A stretch of DNA of 64,000 nucleotides from Burkholderia sp. TSV86 (lineage in GTDB: Bacteria > Pseudomonadota > Gammaproteobacteria > Burkholderiales > Burkholderiaceae), in assembly GCF_001522865.1 (NCBI RefSeq), contig NZ_LOWB01000033.1, forward strand, positions 1 to 64,000, in the 5' to 3' direction. Position numbers and translations under genes: made by a program. The number at the start of each line of letters is the position of its first letter. Positions within the stretch are counted from its first letter, which is position 1. The notes under the pieces are model-generated. The model was not told the origin of the DNA. It saw only the letters and a program-made list of their open reading frames with translations, and searched no databases. Shown piece after piece: positions 45,129-54,384 of the stretch.

Positions 45129-46253
45129 ATGCGCACACGGGATCTGGGCATCCGAATCGGCCGCGGCCGGCCAGGGCGCTTCAACGCGATCACCGACGTG
45201 GCGGGAGTGCGGGTCGGCCATCATACGCTTCACGTCGATGCAGGCGATGCATCGGTGCATACCGGCGTGACGGTGATCGAACCGCGCATGGGCCGCGCGC
45301 GCGACGAACCGTGCTTCGCCGGCGTGCACGTGCTGAACGGCAACGGCGATGCGACGGGGCTCGAATGGATACGCGAGGCGGGGGTGTTGACCACGCCGAT
45401 TGCGTATACCAACACGCACAGCGTCGGCGTCGTGCGCGACGCGTTGATTGCGGCCGAGCGTGCCGAGGGCGGCGAGCGTGATCGCGAGCATGTTTATTGG
45501 TGCATGCCGGTTGTACTGGAGACGTTCGACGGACTCCTGAACGACATCTGGGGGCAGCATGTGCGGGGTGAGCATGTCGCGCATGCACGCGCCTTTGCGT
45601 GTACCGGGCCGGTCGGCGAAGGCAGCGTCGGCGGCGGGGCCGGAATGATTTGCCACGAGTTCAAGGGCGGCATCGGCACCGCGTCGCGTGTCGTCGACGC
45701 GACGGCAGGCGGCTGGACCATCGGCGCGCTCGTGCAGGCGAACTACGGACAGCGTGAGGCGCTGCGCGTTGCCGGTTATCCGGTCGGCGAGGTGCTGCGC
45801 GACGTGCATTCGCCGTTTCGCGCGCCGGGTGCGGGCGAGCCGGGGATGGGTTCGATCGTTGTGACGCTTGCGACGGACGCGCCGCTGCTGCCGCATCAAT
45901 GCCGGCGGCTTGCGCAGCGCGCCAGCATAGGGCTCGCGCGAGTCGGCGGGGGCACCGACAATTCGAGCGGCGATATCTTCGTTGCGTTCGCCACGGGCAA
46001 CAGCGGGCTGCCGATTGCGAGCTACGGACGCGCCGCTGCTGCGACGTTCGACGTGCGGATGGTTGCCGATTCGCATATTTCCTCGCTGTTCGAGGCGGCG
46101 GCGGAGGCTGTGGAGGAAGCGATCGTCAACGCGCTTGTCGCCGCATCCGATCTTGCGGCGCGCGGATGCCGCGTCGAGGCGCTGGGCGCGGCCCGGTTGA
46201 CGGATGCATTGCGGCAGACTGGTTGGCGGCCCGCTCGCGACGCTCAGTTGTAA
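45129..46253 (+). CDS. DmpA/BapA-type (P1 family) self-processing aminopeptidase
   Basis: 374 residues, RBS AGGAGG nine bases before ATG 45129. Ntn-like P1 family: GRPGRFNAITDVAGVRVGHHTL at the start, GATGLEW-type segment NGNGDATGLEWIREAGVLTTPIAYTNTHSVG, GGGAGMICHEFKGGIGTASRVV, and the self-cleavage motif GGGTDNSSGDIFVAF. The nucleophile should be S280 (NSSGD), with cleavage at S279-S280. Family members cleave N-terminal D- or L-amino acids or beta-peptides. It would release amino acids for the cotranscribed permease, or process an imported amide. Confidence 0.87.
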   Translation: MRTRDLGIRIGRGRPGRFNAITDVAGVRVGHHTLHVDAGDASVHTGVTVIEPRMGRARDEPCFAGVHVLNGNGDATGLEWIREAGVLTTPIAYTNTHSVGVVRDALIAAERAEGGERDREHVYWCMPVVLETFDGLLNDIWGQHVRGEHVAHARAFACTGPVGEGSVGGGAGMICHEFKGGIGTASRVVDATAGGWTIGALVQANYGQREALRVAGYPVGEVLRDVHSPFRAPGAGEPGMGSIVVTLATDAPLLPHQCRRLAQRASIGLARVGGGTDNSSGDIFVAFATGNSGLPIASYGRAAAATFDVRMVADSHISSLFEAAAEAVEEAIVNALVAASDLAARGCRVEALGAARLTDALRQTGWRPARDAQL

Positions 46254-47892
46254 CCGTGGCAGCGTTTCAGGCCGGCGTAGTCATAAAAATGACTGCCGGC
46301 CGCGATTCGTGCGCCATCGCACGCGGGTTGAAAATCAGTTTCTCGCTCGTTGTACAGCATCTTCACGATAAGCCGTGAATCGTTGCGATACACGTCCCAT
46401 TGCAGGTTCGCCGCCATCGGCGACACCGTTTCGCCGCGCCACGGATTGTTTGCATACGTGTAGGTTTGCGCTTGCGGCACGGGAACGAACACATCTTTCA
46501 GCTTCAGAATCGATGCGAACGGAATGATGACCTCGGCATGCGTGAAACGCAGCTTTGCCGCATTCGTCAAGTCACCTCGCGCGACAGCATCGATTTCATT
46601 GAAGAAGTCATAGGCCAGCCGTTGAGCCATCCGATAGGTTATCGGATTGGCTTCGGCCAAGCCTGGGCCTTTCGTGTAGAAATCCTCTGCATCTTGAAGA
46701 TAGGCGAGGTATTCAGCCTGTGGCGCGGCGATATAGCGCTCCATCGTCACGCCGCCTGTTTCGGCCTTCATCGCGGGCGCGATTTGCAATAGGTTGTACA
46801 GCACGTTTGCTGCGTCGGCGGCGGATTTGATCTTTGTCTTGCCGTCGCCGTTGAGCGTATTGCTGAATTTGCCGTCCGCCGACGTGAACGTATACGTGCC
46901 TCGATTCGAGAACGTATAGCCCGCCGTACCGAGTTTCGCGACGAAATCGGGTTTCATCAGCGCGGCGAGGATGGTTTGTGCGACCTGTGCGGTTTGCGGC
47001 GCTTGCGTGATCGCATCGAGCTTTGCCGCGACGACGGGATCGTTTACATAGGCCTGGTAGGCGAGGCTGTCGCGATATGTCGCGTAGTATGGGTCGGTGG
47101 CTGATGTCACGAGATCGGTCGCGGGCTTTAGCGCATGAAAGTACAGCAGAAAGCGATTGACGGCCTCCGGCTGCGCGATTGGTGCGCCCTGTGGATAGCC
47201 TGCCGGCGCGGCGGGCCGCACGATCGACGAGGCGAGCGCGGGCCGTGCGAATACGAGTGCATTCGAGAAATAGGTCGAACTATCGACCGCGCGGTCTTGA
47301 CCGGAATTGATGACGACGATCTTGCGTCGTGAGGTGCCGGATGCGTTCGCGACAGCGTCGAACAGCGCCGGCATCCGTTGCAGCAGGCGCGAGGCGAGTT
47401 GCTGATGCTCGCTTGCGTCAAATTTCCGTAGCCGGGAGCCGAGATGCCTGCTACGCCGTAGCCGAGCAGCGCGTTCGCCTTGATCAACGTGAACGTATCG
47501 GCTTTGAGCTGCTGGCCGAGTGCAGTCAATGCACCGTCTGCCTCGGCTTTTTGCAGCATGTCGTAGATCGCGCCGTCGTATTTGAACCCTGACAGTCCCC
47601 GCGAACCGTGGCGCGCAACCATTTGTGTGGAGACCGGCGTATAACCGTCGGGCGGCGCTTCGTATGCCGAAATATCCTGAAGCGGACGATATGGCGTTTT
47701 CGTTTGATAATAGGTTGGTGTAGCTGGAGCAGGAACCGGAGCGGGTGTCGACGCGGGCGTGTCGGGGGCATGGAGTGCGGCATTCGACGCAGTGCTCGGC
47801 GGCGGATTGTCGTTGGCGTTATCCGAATTGCAGCCGGCGAATGCGGCGCATAGCAGAATCGGTCCGACGAGGCGGGTGAGGTGGCGTTTCAT
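46244..47892 (-). pseudogene. Histidine-type phosphatase (MINPP-like) lipoprotein, frameshifted
   Basis: The gene starts at ATG 47892 (MKRHLTRLVGPILLCAAFAGC-NSD, lipobox) and a Pro-rich linker. The catalytic VSTQMVARHGSRGLSGFKYDG (RHGxR) lies in the first frame. At about 47385-47415 the reading frame shifts; the rest runs in another frame from EHQQLASRLLQRMPALFDAVA to the stop at 46244. It includes FTHAEVIIPFASILK (the HAE general-acid motif). Together the two parts give a complete histidine acid phosphatase fold of the multiple inositol polyphosphate phosphatase type. The 1649-base span is 2 modulo 3. Expected substrate: phytate or other phosphomonoesters (inference). The stop overlaps the end of the peptidase gene. 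Confidence 0.82.
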
Positions 47893-48063
47893 CGGGATGA
47901 TTGCGTGCAATGGATAGGCATGGAGTCCCGCCGCTGGTTGAAGCAGTGCGCGGACGGTCGATCGAGCGCGCAGTCTCACAAAATTATTTGACAGCTTGAA
48001 GTCATCGAGCGGAAAGCGTCCCGCGCGCTTTCCGTTTGCATTCGCTTGCGGCGAACACGGTGT

Positions 48064-48276
48064 TCAACTGCCGAAATAGATGTTGCAGAAGCTGACAGGG
48101 CCCACACACTCGCCCGAGTTACTGCGGCTCTGATGAGCGGGCGCTCGGCCGTTTTGCCGGATGGATTCGGTGCGGCTTGCCGATTGAGGGTTCGTACCGG
48201 CGGCGGCTTGCCCCTGGGATGCCATTGCAGCGGTGCAAAGCGACAGGACGAAGAGGGCGGCGTACAGCGACTTCAT
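48064..48276 (-). CDS. Small exported protein
   Basis: 70 residues from ATG 48276, with an excellent RBS (AAGGAGAAAACAAC). The signal peptide MKSLYAALFVLSLCTAAMASQGQA is clear. The mature peptide is Ser/Asn/Gln-rich and ends NSGECVGPVSFCNIYFGS with two Cys, probably one disulfide. No family recognised. It is convergent with nothing and sits just upstream of the phosphatase on the same strand, 171 bases away. Confidence 0.7.
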   Translation of the reverse strand: MKSLYAALFVLSLCTAAMASQGQAAAGTNPQSASRTESIRQNGRAPAHQSRSNSGECVGPVSFCNIYFGS

Positions 48277-48419
48277 GTTGTTTTCTCCTTGATGTTTAAC
48301 GCCTTGCTTGGCGTTGACGACACTATATGACTCGGATTCGAGCCGATTAATCCTCGGTGTTGGAGAGCTTCTTTCCATATCGAACAACGATTCACGCGTC
48401 ATATCGATAAAGCGCGGCG

Positions 48420-50623
48420 TCAGTGTCGACGTGGCGTGCGCGCTCGCGTATACCGGCAAAACGGCGTGTCCCGGTCGATCAGCGCACTTCGGATGAAATG
48501 CAGACAACTGGCGATTCGCTGCATGCGCCGGCGTTCGTCCGGAATCGCATGCCATATGTGTTGCGTATGCTGAAGCGCCCGAATCGCGAGACTGACTGAC
48601 CTCAGCGTGGTTGCGAGCCGCTGGGCATCGGGCGTTTCGAATAGGCGCGGCAGCGCGTTGGATACCGCGCCGACGAGCGTGGTCCAGCGCGGCGCGGGCA
48701 CGGTTGACGTGCTCGAGTAGACTTGCATTTCGTTGCGCAGATCGATGACGGCATGGCCTACTTCGAGCGTGACGAGCATCCAGCGCATCGCGTCGCGATA
48801 ACCGCGCGAGCGCTTGACGAGCAGGTTGCGCAACTGCGAAATCAAGTCATGCGTGCTCGACTGAAACCGTTGATCCAAGCCGGGCAACGGGCCTTTGCAC
48901 GCGAGCGCAACTTGGCGGCGCAGGTCGCGCGTAATCTTGCCGATAAGCCAGGGCGACTCGGTGGGCAAGAACACCGCGAAGGCGAGCGATGTGGTGAGCA
49001 TCGAAACGATCAGTGCAAGCCCGTTGTTGAGCAACATGTCGGGCGCATAGGCGATCACGTTGTCCGGTCCGGCAAGCAGGCAGAAAAACACGACGAAACC
49101 GATTCCATAGCCGGACTTGCCGGGCAGCGTCGCGAGAAACGCACCGAATGCGAGCGTTGGCGCAAGCGCTGCGCATAGCAGCGCAAAACCGCCGATGTTC
49201 GGGTACACGTAGCAGAGGTACAGGTAGCCGGCGAGCGTCGCGCCCGCCGCGCCTGCCGCCATCTGTGCGATGAAGCGGCTCGCGCGTGCGGCGCTTGAAC
49301 TGAGCGCGCCGCGATGGCGGTGCCGATTACCGCGAGTGCACCGCTCGGCCATTCCGAGGCGATCCAAAATGCACTCATCGCGCCCATCGCCACGATCGTG
49401 CGAACGAACGTGAAGCCGACGAAATACCGGTTGGTCTTCACCGCATAACGAGTAACCGAGCGCTCGAGAACGTGACTGTCGAGCGCGAGCGATGCATGTG
49501 TTAGCGCATAACCGCGAAATTCGTCGACGAAGCGATAGAGCAGTTCGATCGCGGTATCGAAATCGAGCAAGCCGGCTCTTGCGTGCTCTTCGATTGCTCG
49601 TCGCGATGCACGCGCGCACTTCGGCAGTGCGGCGAGGTAATCGCTCAGCTCGGCAATGGCCAACGAGTGCGCATTTTCGTTGCGCTCGAACTCGACGCCG
49701 ATCCTGCCGAGCAATGCCGATAACGTTTCGATATGCGAACTGATGGCGGCGAGCACGTTGCTCGCATGATTCGTGCGCAATCGTTTGATCAGTTGATGGA
49801 ACGCGTGCAGCCGCGCGCACGCATTCATGAATTCGCTGTTCAGCCGCGCAAGCCTTCGGCTGCGCGCGCGAATCCGCGGATCTTCGAATGACGCGAACGC
49901 ACGGTTTGCCTCGAAACCGACGATGCCGTCGAAGAAAACCGCGAAGCGCCGCTCGAATGCACTTCGTTCTACGAAGCCGCCGAACGTGCTGGCGGCGAAT
50001 GCAATGAAATCGTGATGACGCGTGTTCAGCGTGCGCATCAATGCGTTGCTCGAACTGAGGGGGAATACGATCGCGCTGACCGTGGCCGAGCAGATAATTC
50101 CGACGCTGACTTCGCTCGCGCGCGTGAGCGCCGCGAGAAACAGCGTATTCGGAGCCATCACGGCCGGCAGACCGATGAGTGCGGCGGTATAGCCAGCAAG
50201 CACGTAACCGTACCAACGGAAATGTCGATTGCGCACGGCCGCCGTAATGCAGAGCGCGACCCACAGCGTCATGCCGGTCATATAAAGCTCCGGCTGTTGC
50301 GCGCACAGTGCGCCCAGTGTCAACGCGGCGGCGAGCCCTACGGCGGTGCCCACGATTCGATAAAAGCTTTTCGCGAACACCATGCCACTCATCGGCTGCA
50401 TCAGCACGAATACGGTCGTCATCGCAATGCGCGGCTGCGGCATGTCGAATAGCATGGCGATACCCATCGCAAGCAACGCCGCCGAGACCGTTTTCATGAG
50501 ATGAAGCCACACGAGCCCGCTGCTCTTCGCCCAGTCCCGCGCGAGCTTGACGAACACTGGCCACCGTGGCGGCCATCGTTGCGGATCGATGGAGAATCGC
50601 GGTGACGCAGGCTCGGTTTTCAT
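48420..50623 (-). pseudogene. FUSC-family aromatic/fusaric acid exporter, frameshifted
   Basis: The first frame (from ATG 50623) gives MKTEPASPRFSIDPQ, then hydrophobic segments and the FUSC domain (ARDWAKSSGLVWLHLMKTVSAALLAMGIAMLFDMPQPRIAMTTVFVLMQPMSG). A long cytoplasmic region follows, then a second set of membrane helices up to ALAVIGTAIAARS at about 49300. The rest continues in another frame (LSSSAARASRFIAQMAAGAAGATLAGYLYLC) to the stop at 48420. The full product would be about 734 residues, normal for FUSC/AaeB-like exporters. The 2204-base length is 2 modulo 3, so one base lost or two gained in a GC-rich GCGGCGCGC tract. Divergent from a LysR gene. Confidence 0.82.
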
Positions 50624-50826
50624 GACAAAGACGAATGCTCGTGACGGTGCTGATCGGGAGCCCCAATCCGCACGACGATGCCGAATCGACTGGAGCGGCG
50701 CCGATTGTAGGAGCGTCGTGCACGCGTATTAACGAAACTACGAGGAAACCATCGTTGCAACAGAAGTAACAATCGACACCGGGTGCTGGAGGACAATAGC
50801 GGCTCTTCGACAAGTTTCGAACCAGC

Positions 50827-51837
50827 ATGGACACGTTACAGAACATGCGGGTATTCGCCCGTGTGGTGGAAGCGGGAAGCTTCACGGCGGCCGCGCAATC
50901 GCTGAATTCGACGACGGGCGCGATGTCGCGCGCTGTGTCTGAACTGGAGGCTCGGCTGAGAACGCGCCTGATGAATCGTTCGACGCGCCGTCTGGCACTG
51001 ACGCCTGCCGGCGAGCGCTATCTGCTGCGCTGCCGGCAGATTTTGGCCGACGTGGACCAGGCCGAGGAAGAAGCGAGCCGCGCGCATGAGCGCCCGGCGG
51101 GCGTGTTGCGCATGCATAGTTTTGCGAGCATTGGCCAACACTACGTGCTGCCTGCACTGACTGAGTATCGCGAGCAGCATCCGGATGTATCGATCAAGCT
51201 TATGCTGTCGCAACGAATGCCCGATCTCTTTGACGGCACGAGTGACATGGCAGTCGTCACGGCGGCTGCATTGCCCGATTCGGAGCTGGTGTCGCATTTG
51301 CTGGGCTCGACCTACAACATCTTGTGCGCGACGCCGGCATACCTGCGCGCGCATGGCGCGCCGTGCAGCCCGCGCGATCTCGCGCGGCATGCGTGCCTGA
51401 CGCTGTGCACGCCCGCGTTTCCGTCGCACGAGTGGCAGCTCGAAGGGCCGGCGAACACCGAGACGATCAAGGTGGAGGGGCCGGTGCAGACCAACACCGC
51501 CGAATCGCTCGCAGTGGCGATTCGTTCAGGTATCGGCATCGGCATGCTGCCGCTTTACGCGGCAATCGAGGATTTGCGACGCGGCATGCTTGTGCGCGTG
51601 TTGCCCGCGTATCGGCTGCAGAAGATGAACGTCTACGCGCTCTATGCATCACGGCGCTTTATCGATGCGAAAGTGCGGACTTGGGTGGACGCATTGCGCT
51701 TTCATATGCCGAAGATGATCGCGCGTGATGAGGCGGGGTTGTCTTCGATCGGTGCGCAGGCGTGCGAGACGGTGCGGAATGCCTGTGCGGTTGCGCGGGA
51801 GGCATCTGCCGATTCCGAGCTGGCACTGACGCATTGA
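50827..51837 (+). CDS. LysR-family regulator of the FUSC exporter
   Basis: 336 residues. The N-terminal HTH is MDTLQNMRVFARVVEAGSFTAAAQSLNSTTGAMSRAVSELEARLRTRLMNRSTRRLALTPAGE. The effector domain covers the rest (GVLRMHSFASIGQHYVLPALTEY, IGIGMLPLYAAIEDLRRGMLVRVLP). It is divergent from the FUSC exporter gene with a 203-base gap. Such pairs typically export or detoxify aromatic acids, so the inducer is probably an aromatic or weak acid. The C-terminal about 40 residues (MIARDEAGLSSIGAQACETVRN...) extend beyond the usual LysR end. Confidence 0.85.
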   Translation: MDTLQNMRVFARVVEAGSFTAAAQSLNSTTGAMSRAVSELEARLRTRLMNRSTRRLALTPAGERYLLRCRQILADVDQAEEEASRAHERPAGVLRMHSFASIGQHYVLPALTEYREQHPDVSIKLMLSQRMPDLFDGTSDMAVVTAAALPDSELVSHLLGSTYNILCATPAYLRAHGAPCSPRDLARHACLTLCTPAFPSHEWQLEGPANTETIKVEGPVQTNTAESLAVAIRSGIGIGMLPLYAAIEDLRRGMLVRVLPAYRLQKMNVYALYASRRFIDAKVRTWVDALRFHMPKMIARDEAGLSSIGAQACETVRNACAVAREASADSELALTH

Positions 51838-51994
51838 CTCGCGTATCGGTTCGGATTTCTCAGCGTTCTCGATGTGCCTGAAGCGATCGCGATAAGTGTG
51901 CGGCATGCATTGACCGCTTTGAAATTAGCCGTGTTGCTCGCGCATTCCGCACGTCATGCCGCGCGTGCGGAATGCGTGCGAAGTGTGGTGTCGC

Positions 51995-52300
51995 TTATTG
52001 GACGTGGGCTGCGGCAGGTTTGCCAGCCTCTGCGATGCCGCTGACAGCCGCACCGTAGGACGTCGCCGCCTTTTGCTGGGCGAGGCGTTTCCGATCGAGC
52101 TGTTGTTGAGCGGCTTGAATGTCTTCCGGATAATTCGTGTCATTGCCGCGTGCCGGCTGGTAGCCGACCGATTCGAGGTCGACGAGTTCCTGAATGACGT
52201 GGGCGCGTGTGAGCCCTTGGCTCGACGGCTGCTGCGCAAATGAGACGACCGGTGCGGCGAGCATAAGCGCGGCAGCGGCAGTGGCGGCGATCGATTTCAT
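51995..52300 (-). CDS. DUF4148 exported protein
   Basis: 101 residues. Signal peptide MKSIAATAAAALMLAAPVVSFA-QQP, followed by the DUF4148 pattern LTRAHVIQELVDLESVGYQPARGNDTNYPEDIQAAQQQLD and a low-complexity tail. Such proteins are very common and multi-copy in Burkholderia; function is unknown, with the N-terminal part predicted periplasmic. It stands alone, 158 bases downstream of the LysR gene and convergent with it. Confidence 0.9.
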   Translation of the reverse strand: MKSIAATAAAALMLAAPVVSFAQQPSSQGLTRAHVIQELVDLESVGYQPARGNDTNYPEDIQAAQQQLDRKRLAQQKAATSYGAAVSGIAEAGKPAAAHVQ

Positions 52301-52899
52301 ATAGAACTCCGAGATGATTCAGTGCGATTCGACGTAGTTCGCGTCTGGCGATTCGAACTGTCGATACGCAGTTTATGGAGTCGCCGCGTATGGAAAAATC
52401 CTCGGAGCTGGTTTGCAGCCTTCCAGATCGAACAACATTGAACCGGAATGAATAGCGCCGCGGCGCATGGTTATTCCGGTACACCGGTGCTCGGCGTGCG
52501 ATCGCTGCCCGTGCGCTGTTATCGATGCGATTTCACCCTGCCCGCCCGCGTTGTGCGATGGCAGCATTCATCCGAAGCTGGCGACCGCACATACGAGTGC
52601 CAATTGCGCGGGTTCATCCAGTTTCTTTTCATCGAAATCGGCAACATGCCGTTCGTGCGGAAAAGTGTGCGATGCGTGTCCGCGGTGGTGCATCGCATCA
52701 TGTTTTGCACATTAAAATGGCGGCCGGATTGCAGACTGAGCTACGGGCATTGTGCAATTTGCACACTCCACATTGTCCGCTTTACCGCGCTTTACCGACG
52801 CCGTGCCGGCCATGAGCATGGCATGGCCCTTGCGATCATCGGCGTGCCGCCAATCGCGGCATATCAACTGTTCGCGCTGAAACGCTGGAGACCTGAACG
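52301..52899. other. Intergenic region upstream of codBA
   Basis: 599 bases between the DUF4148 gene and codB. No convincing coding frame; short frames have poor codon use. It contains a 15-base perfect dyad (52751-52765), a related half-site TTGCACA at 52705-52711, and AT-rich stretches before them. The rest is unremarkable. Confidence 0.6.
52751..52765. promoter_or_regulatory. Perfect dyad TGTGCAA-T-TTGCACA upstream of codB
   Basis: A 15-base palindrome located 135 bases before the codB start, with an identical half-site TTGCACA 46 bases upstream (52705-52711). Candidate operator for pyrimidine/nitrogen-responsive control of codBA. No cognate regulator is adjacent. Confidence 0.6.
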
Positions 52900-54162
52900 A
52901 TGACGAAGCAAGGCGAATTTTCATTGAGCGAAGTGCCGCAGAACGAGCGCAAGGGCTTGTTCTCGATCACGATGGTATTGCTGAGTTTCACGTTTTTCAC
53001 GGGCACGATGTTCGCGGGCGGCAAGATCGGCGTGGCATTCGGTGTTGTCGACATGCTTTGGATCGCCGTTGCCGGCAACCTGTTGCTGGCCGCCTATGCG
53101 GCGTCGCTTGGATTGATCGCGGCGCGCAGCGGCCTCAATTCGGTATTGATGGGGCGCTTTTGTTTCGGCGAGATCGGCAGCAAGCTGTCCGATTTCCTCC
53201 TCGGTTTCGCGGAGCTTGGCTGGTATGCATGGGGCACCGCGACGGTTTCGATCGCTCTCGTCAAGTTGCTCGGCTGGCCGCAGGTGGTGACGTCGCCGCT
53301 GATGGTGCTGTTCGGTCTAGGTTTCTCGATTACCGCGATCGTCGGTTATCGCGGGATGGATGTGTTGTCACGCATATCGGTGCCGCTGATGTTCGTGCTG
53401 CTGATCGTATCGATGTGGATCGCGACGCGCGATATCGGCGGTTGGCAGGGACTGGTGAGGGTGTCGCCGGCGCATCCGATGACGTTTCCGGCGGCGATCA
53501 CGATGGTGTTCGGCACGTTTGCAAGCGGTGCGACACAGGCGACCAACTGGACGCGCCTCGCGCGCGGTGGCCGTACCGCGATGCTCGCGAGCCTGATCGG
53601 TTTTTTCGCCGGCAACGGTTTGATGATCGTCGCGGGCGCGTATTGCGCGATCGTTTATCAGCAGCCGGATATCGTCGAAGTGATGATGTTGCAGGGGCTG
53701 TCGATTGCGGCAGTCGTGATGCTATGCCTGAATTTGTGGACGATCCAGGGGCCGACGATCTATAACGTCGCCGCTGCCGCGTGCCATCTGCTGCGCACCG
53801 AGCGCCGTCGCACGCTGACGCTCGCGGGCGCGGTGTTCGGCATCGTGCTGGCGATCGGCGGCATGTACGAACTGCTGATTCCATTTTTGCTCCTGCTCGG
53901 CTCGATCATTCCTCCTGTCGGCGGCGTGATCATGGCAGACTATTGGTTTCGGCACCGCGGCCGCTATCCGGCGCTCGTGTCGGCGCGGCTGCCGCGCTTC
54001 AACGTCCCGGGACTGGCCGCCTATGCAGTAGGCGCGGCGATGGCGTATGCGTCGCCGTGGATCGCGCCGATCGTGGGTATTGCCGCGTCGTCGTTCGCGT
54101 ATGTCGTGTTCGTGCAGATCTCGCAGCGCGTCGCACGCGCGCCTTCGATCCAGGAGCCATGA
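52900..54162 (+). CDS. codB: Cytosine permease
   Basis: 420 residues of the NCS1 family: MTKQGEFSLSEVPQNERKGLFSITMVLLSFTFFTGTMFAGGKIGVAFG at the start and then about twelve hydrophobic segments. Typical CodB features are the TMFAGG loop, SGATQATNWTRLARGGRTA and IIPPVGGVIMADYWF. It is followed after 222 bases by codA, which fixes the cytosine (or related base) specificity. Confidence 0.88.
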   Translation: MTKQGEFSLSEVPQNERKGLFSITMVLLSFTFFTGTMFAGGKIGVAFGVVDMLWIAVAGNLLLAAYAASLGLIAARSGLNSVLMGRFCFGEIGSKLSDFLLGFAELGWYAWGTATVSIALVKLLGWPQVVTSPLMVLFGLGFSITAIVGYRGMDVLSRISVPLMFVLLIVSMWIATRDIGGWQGLVRVSPAHPMTFPAAITMVFGTFASGATQATNWTRLARGGRTAMLASLIGFFAGNGLMIVAGAYCAIVYQQPDIVEVMMLQGLSIAAVVMLCLNLWTIQGPTIYNVAAAACHLLRTERRRTLTLAGAVFGIVLAIGGMYELLIPFLLLLGSIIPPVGGVIMADYWFRHRGRYPALVSARLPRFNVPGLAAYAVGAAMAYASPWIAPIVGIAASSFAYVVFVQISQRVARAPSIQEP

Positions 54163-54384
54163 GCAGATGAGTTCGAGATGATTTCGCGACGAAAATATTC
54201 GGAAGCCTGATCGATGAGAATCGCTGTCATACCACCGTGCCGATCGAAACGCTGGACGCGTTGCCACGAATGAACGGCCACGCAAATCACGTGGCGGAGC
54301 AATGATCGATTCACCACAATACGCCCAATCGCCGGCTGCGTTGCTTGCATGGCGGACGCTGGGCTCTCAACTACAGGAGCGTTC

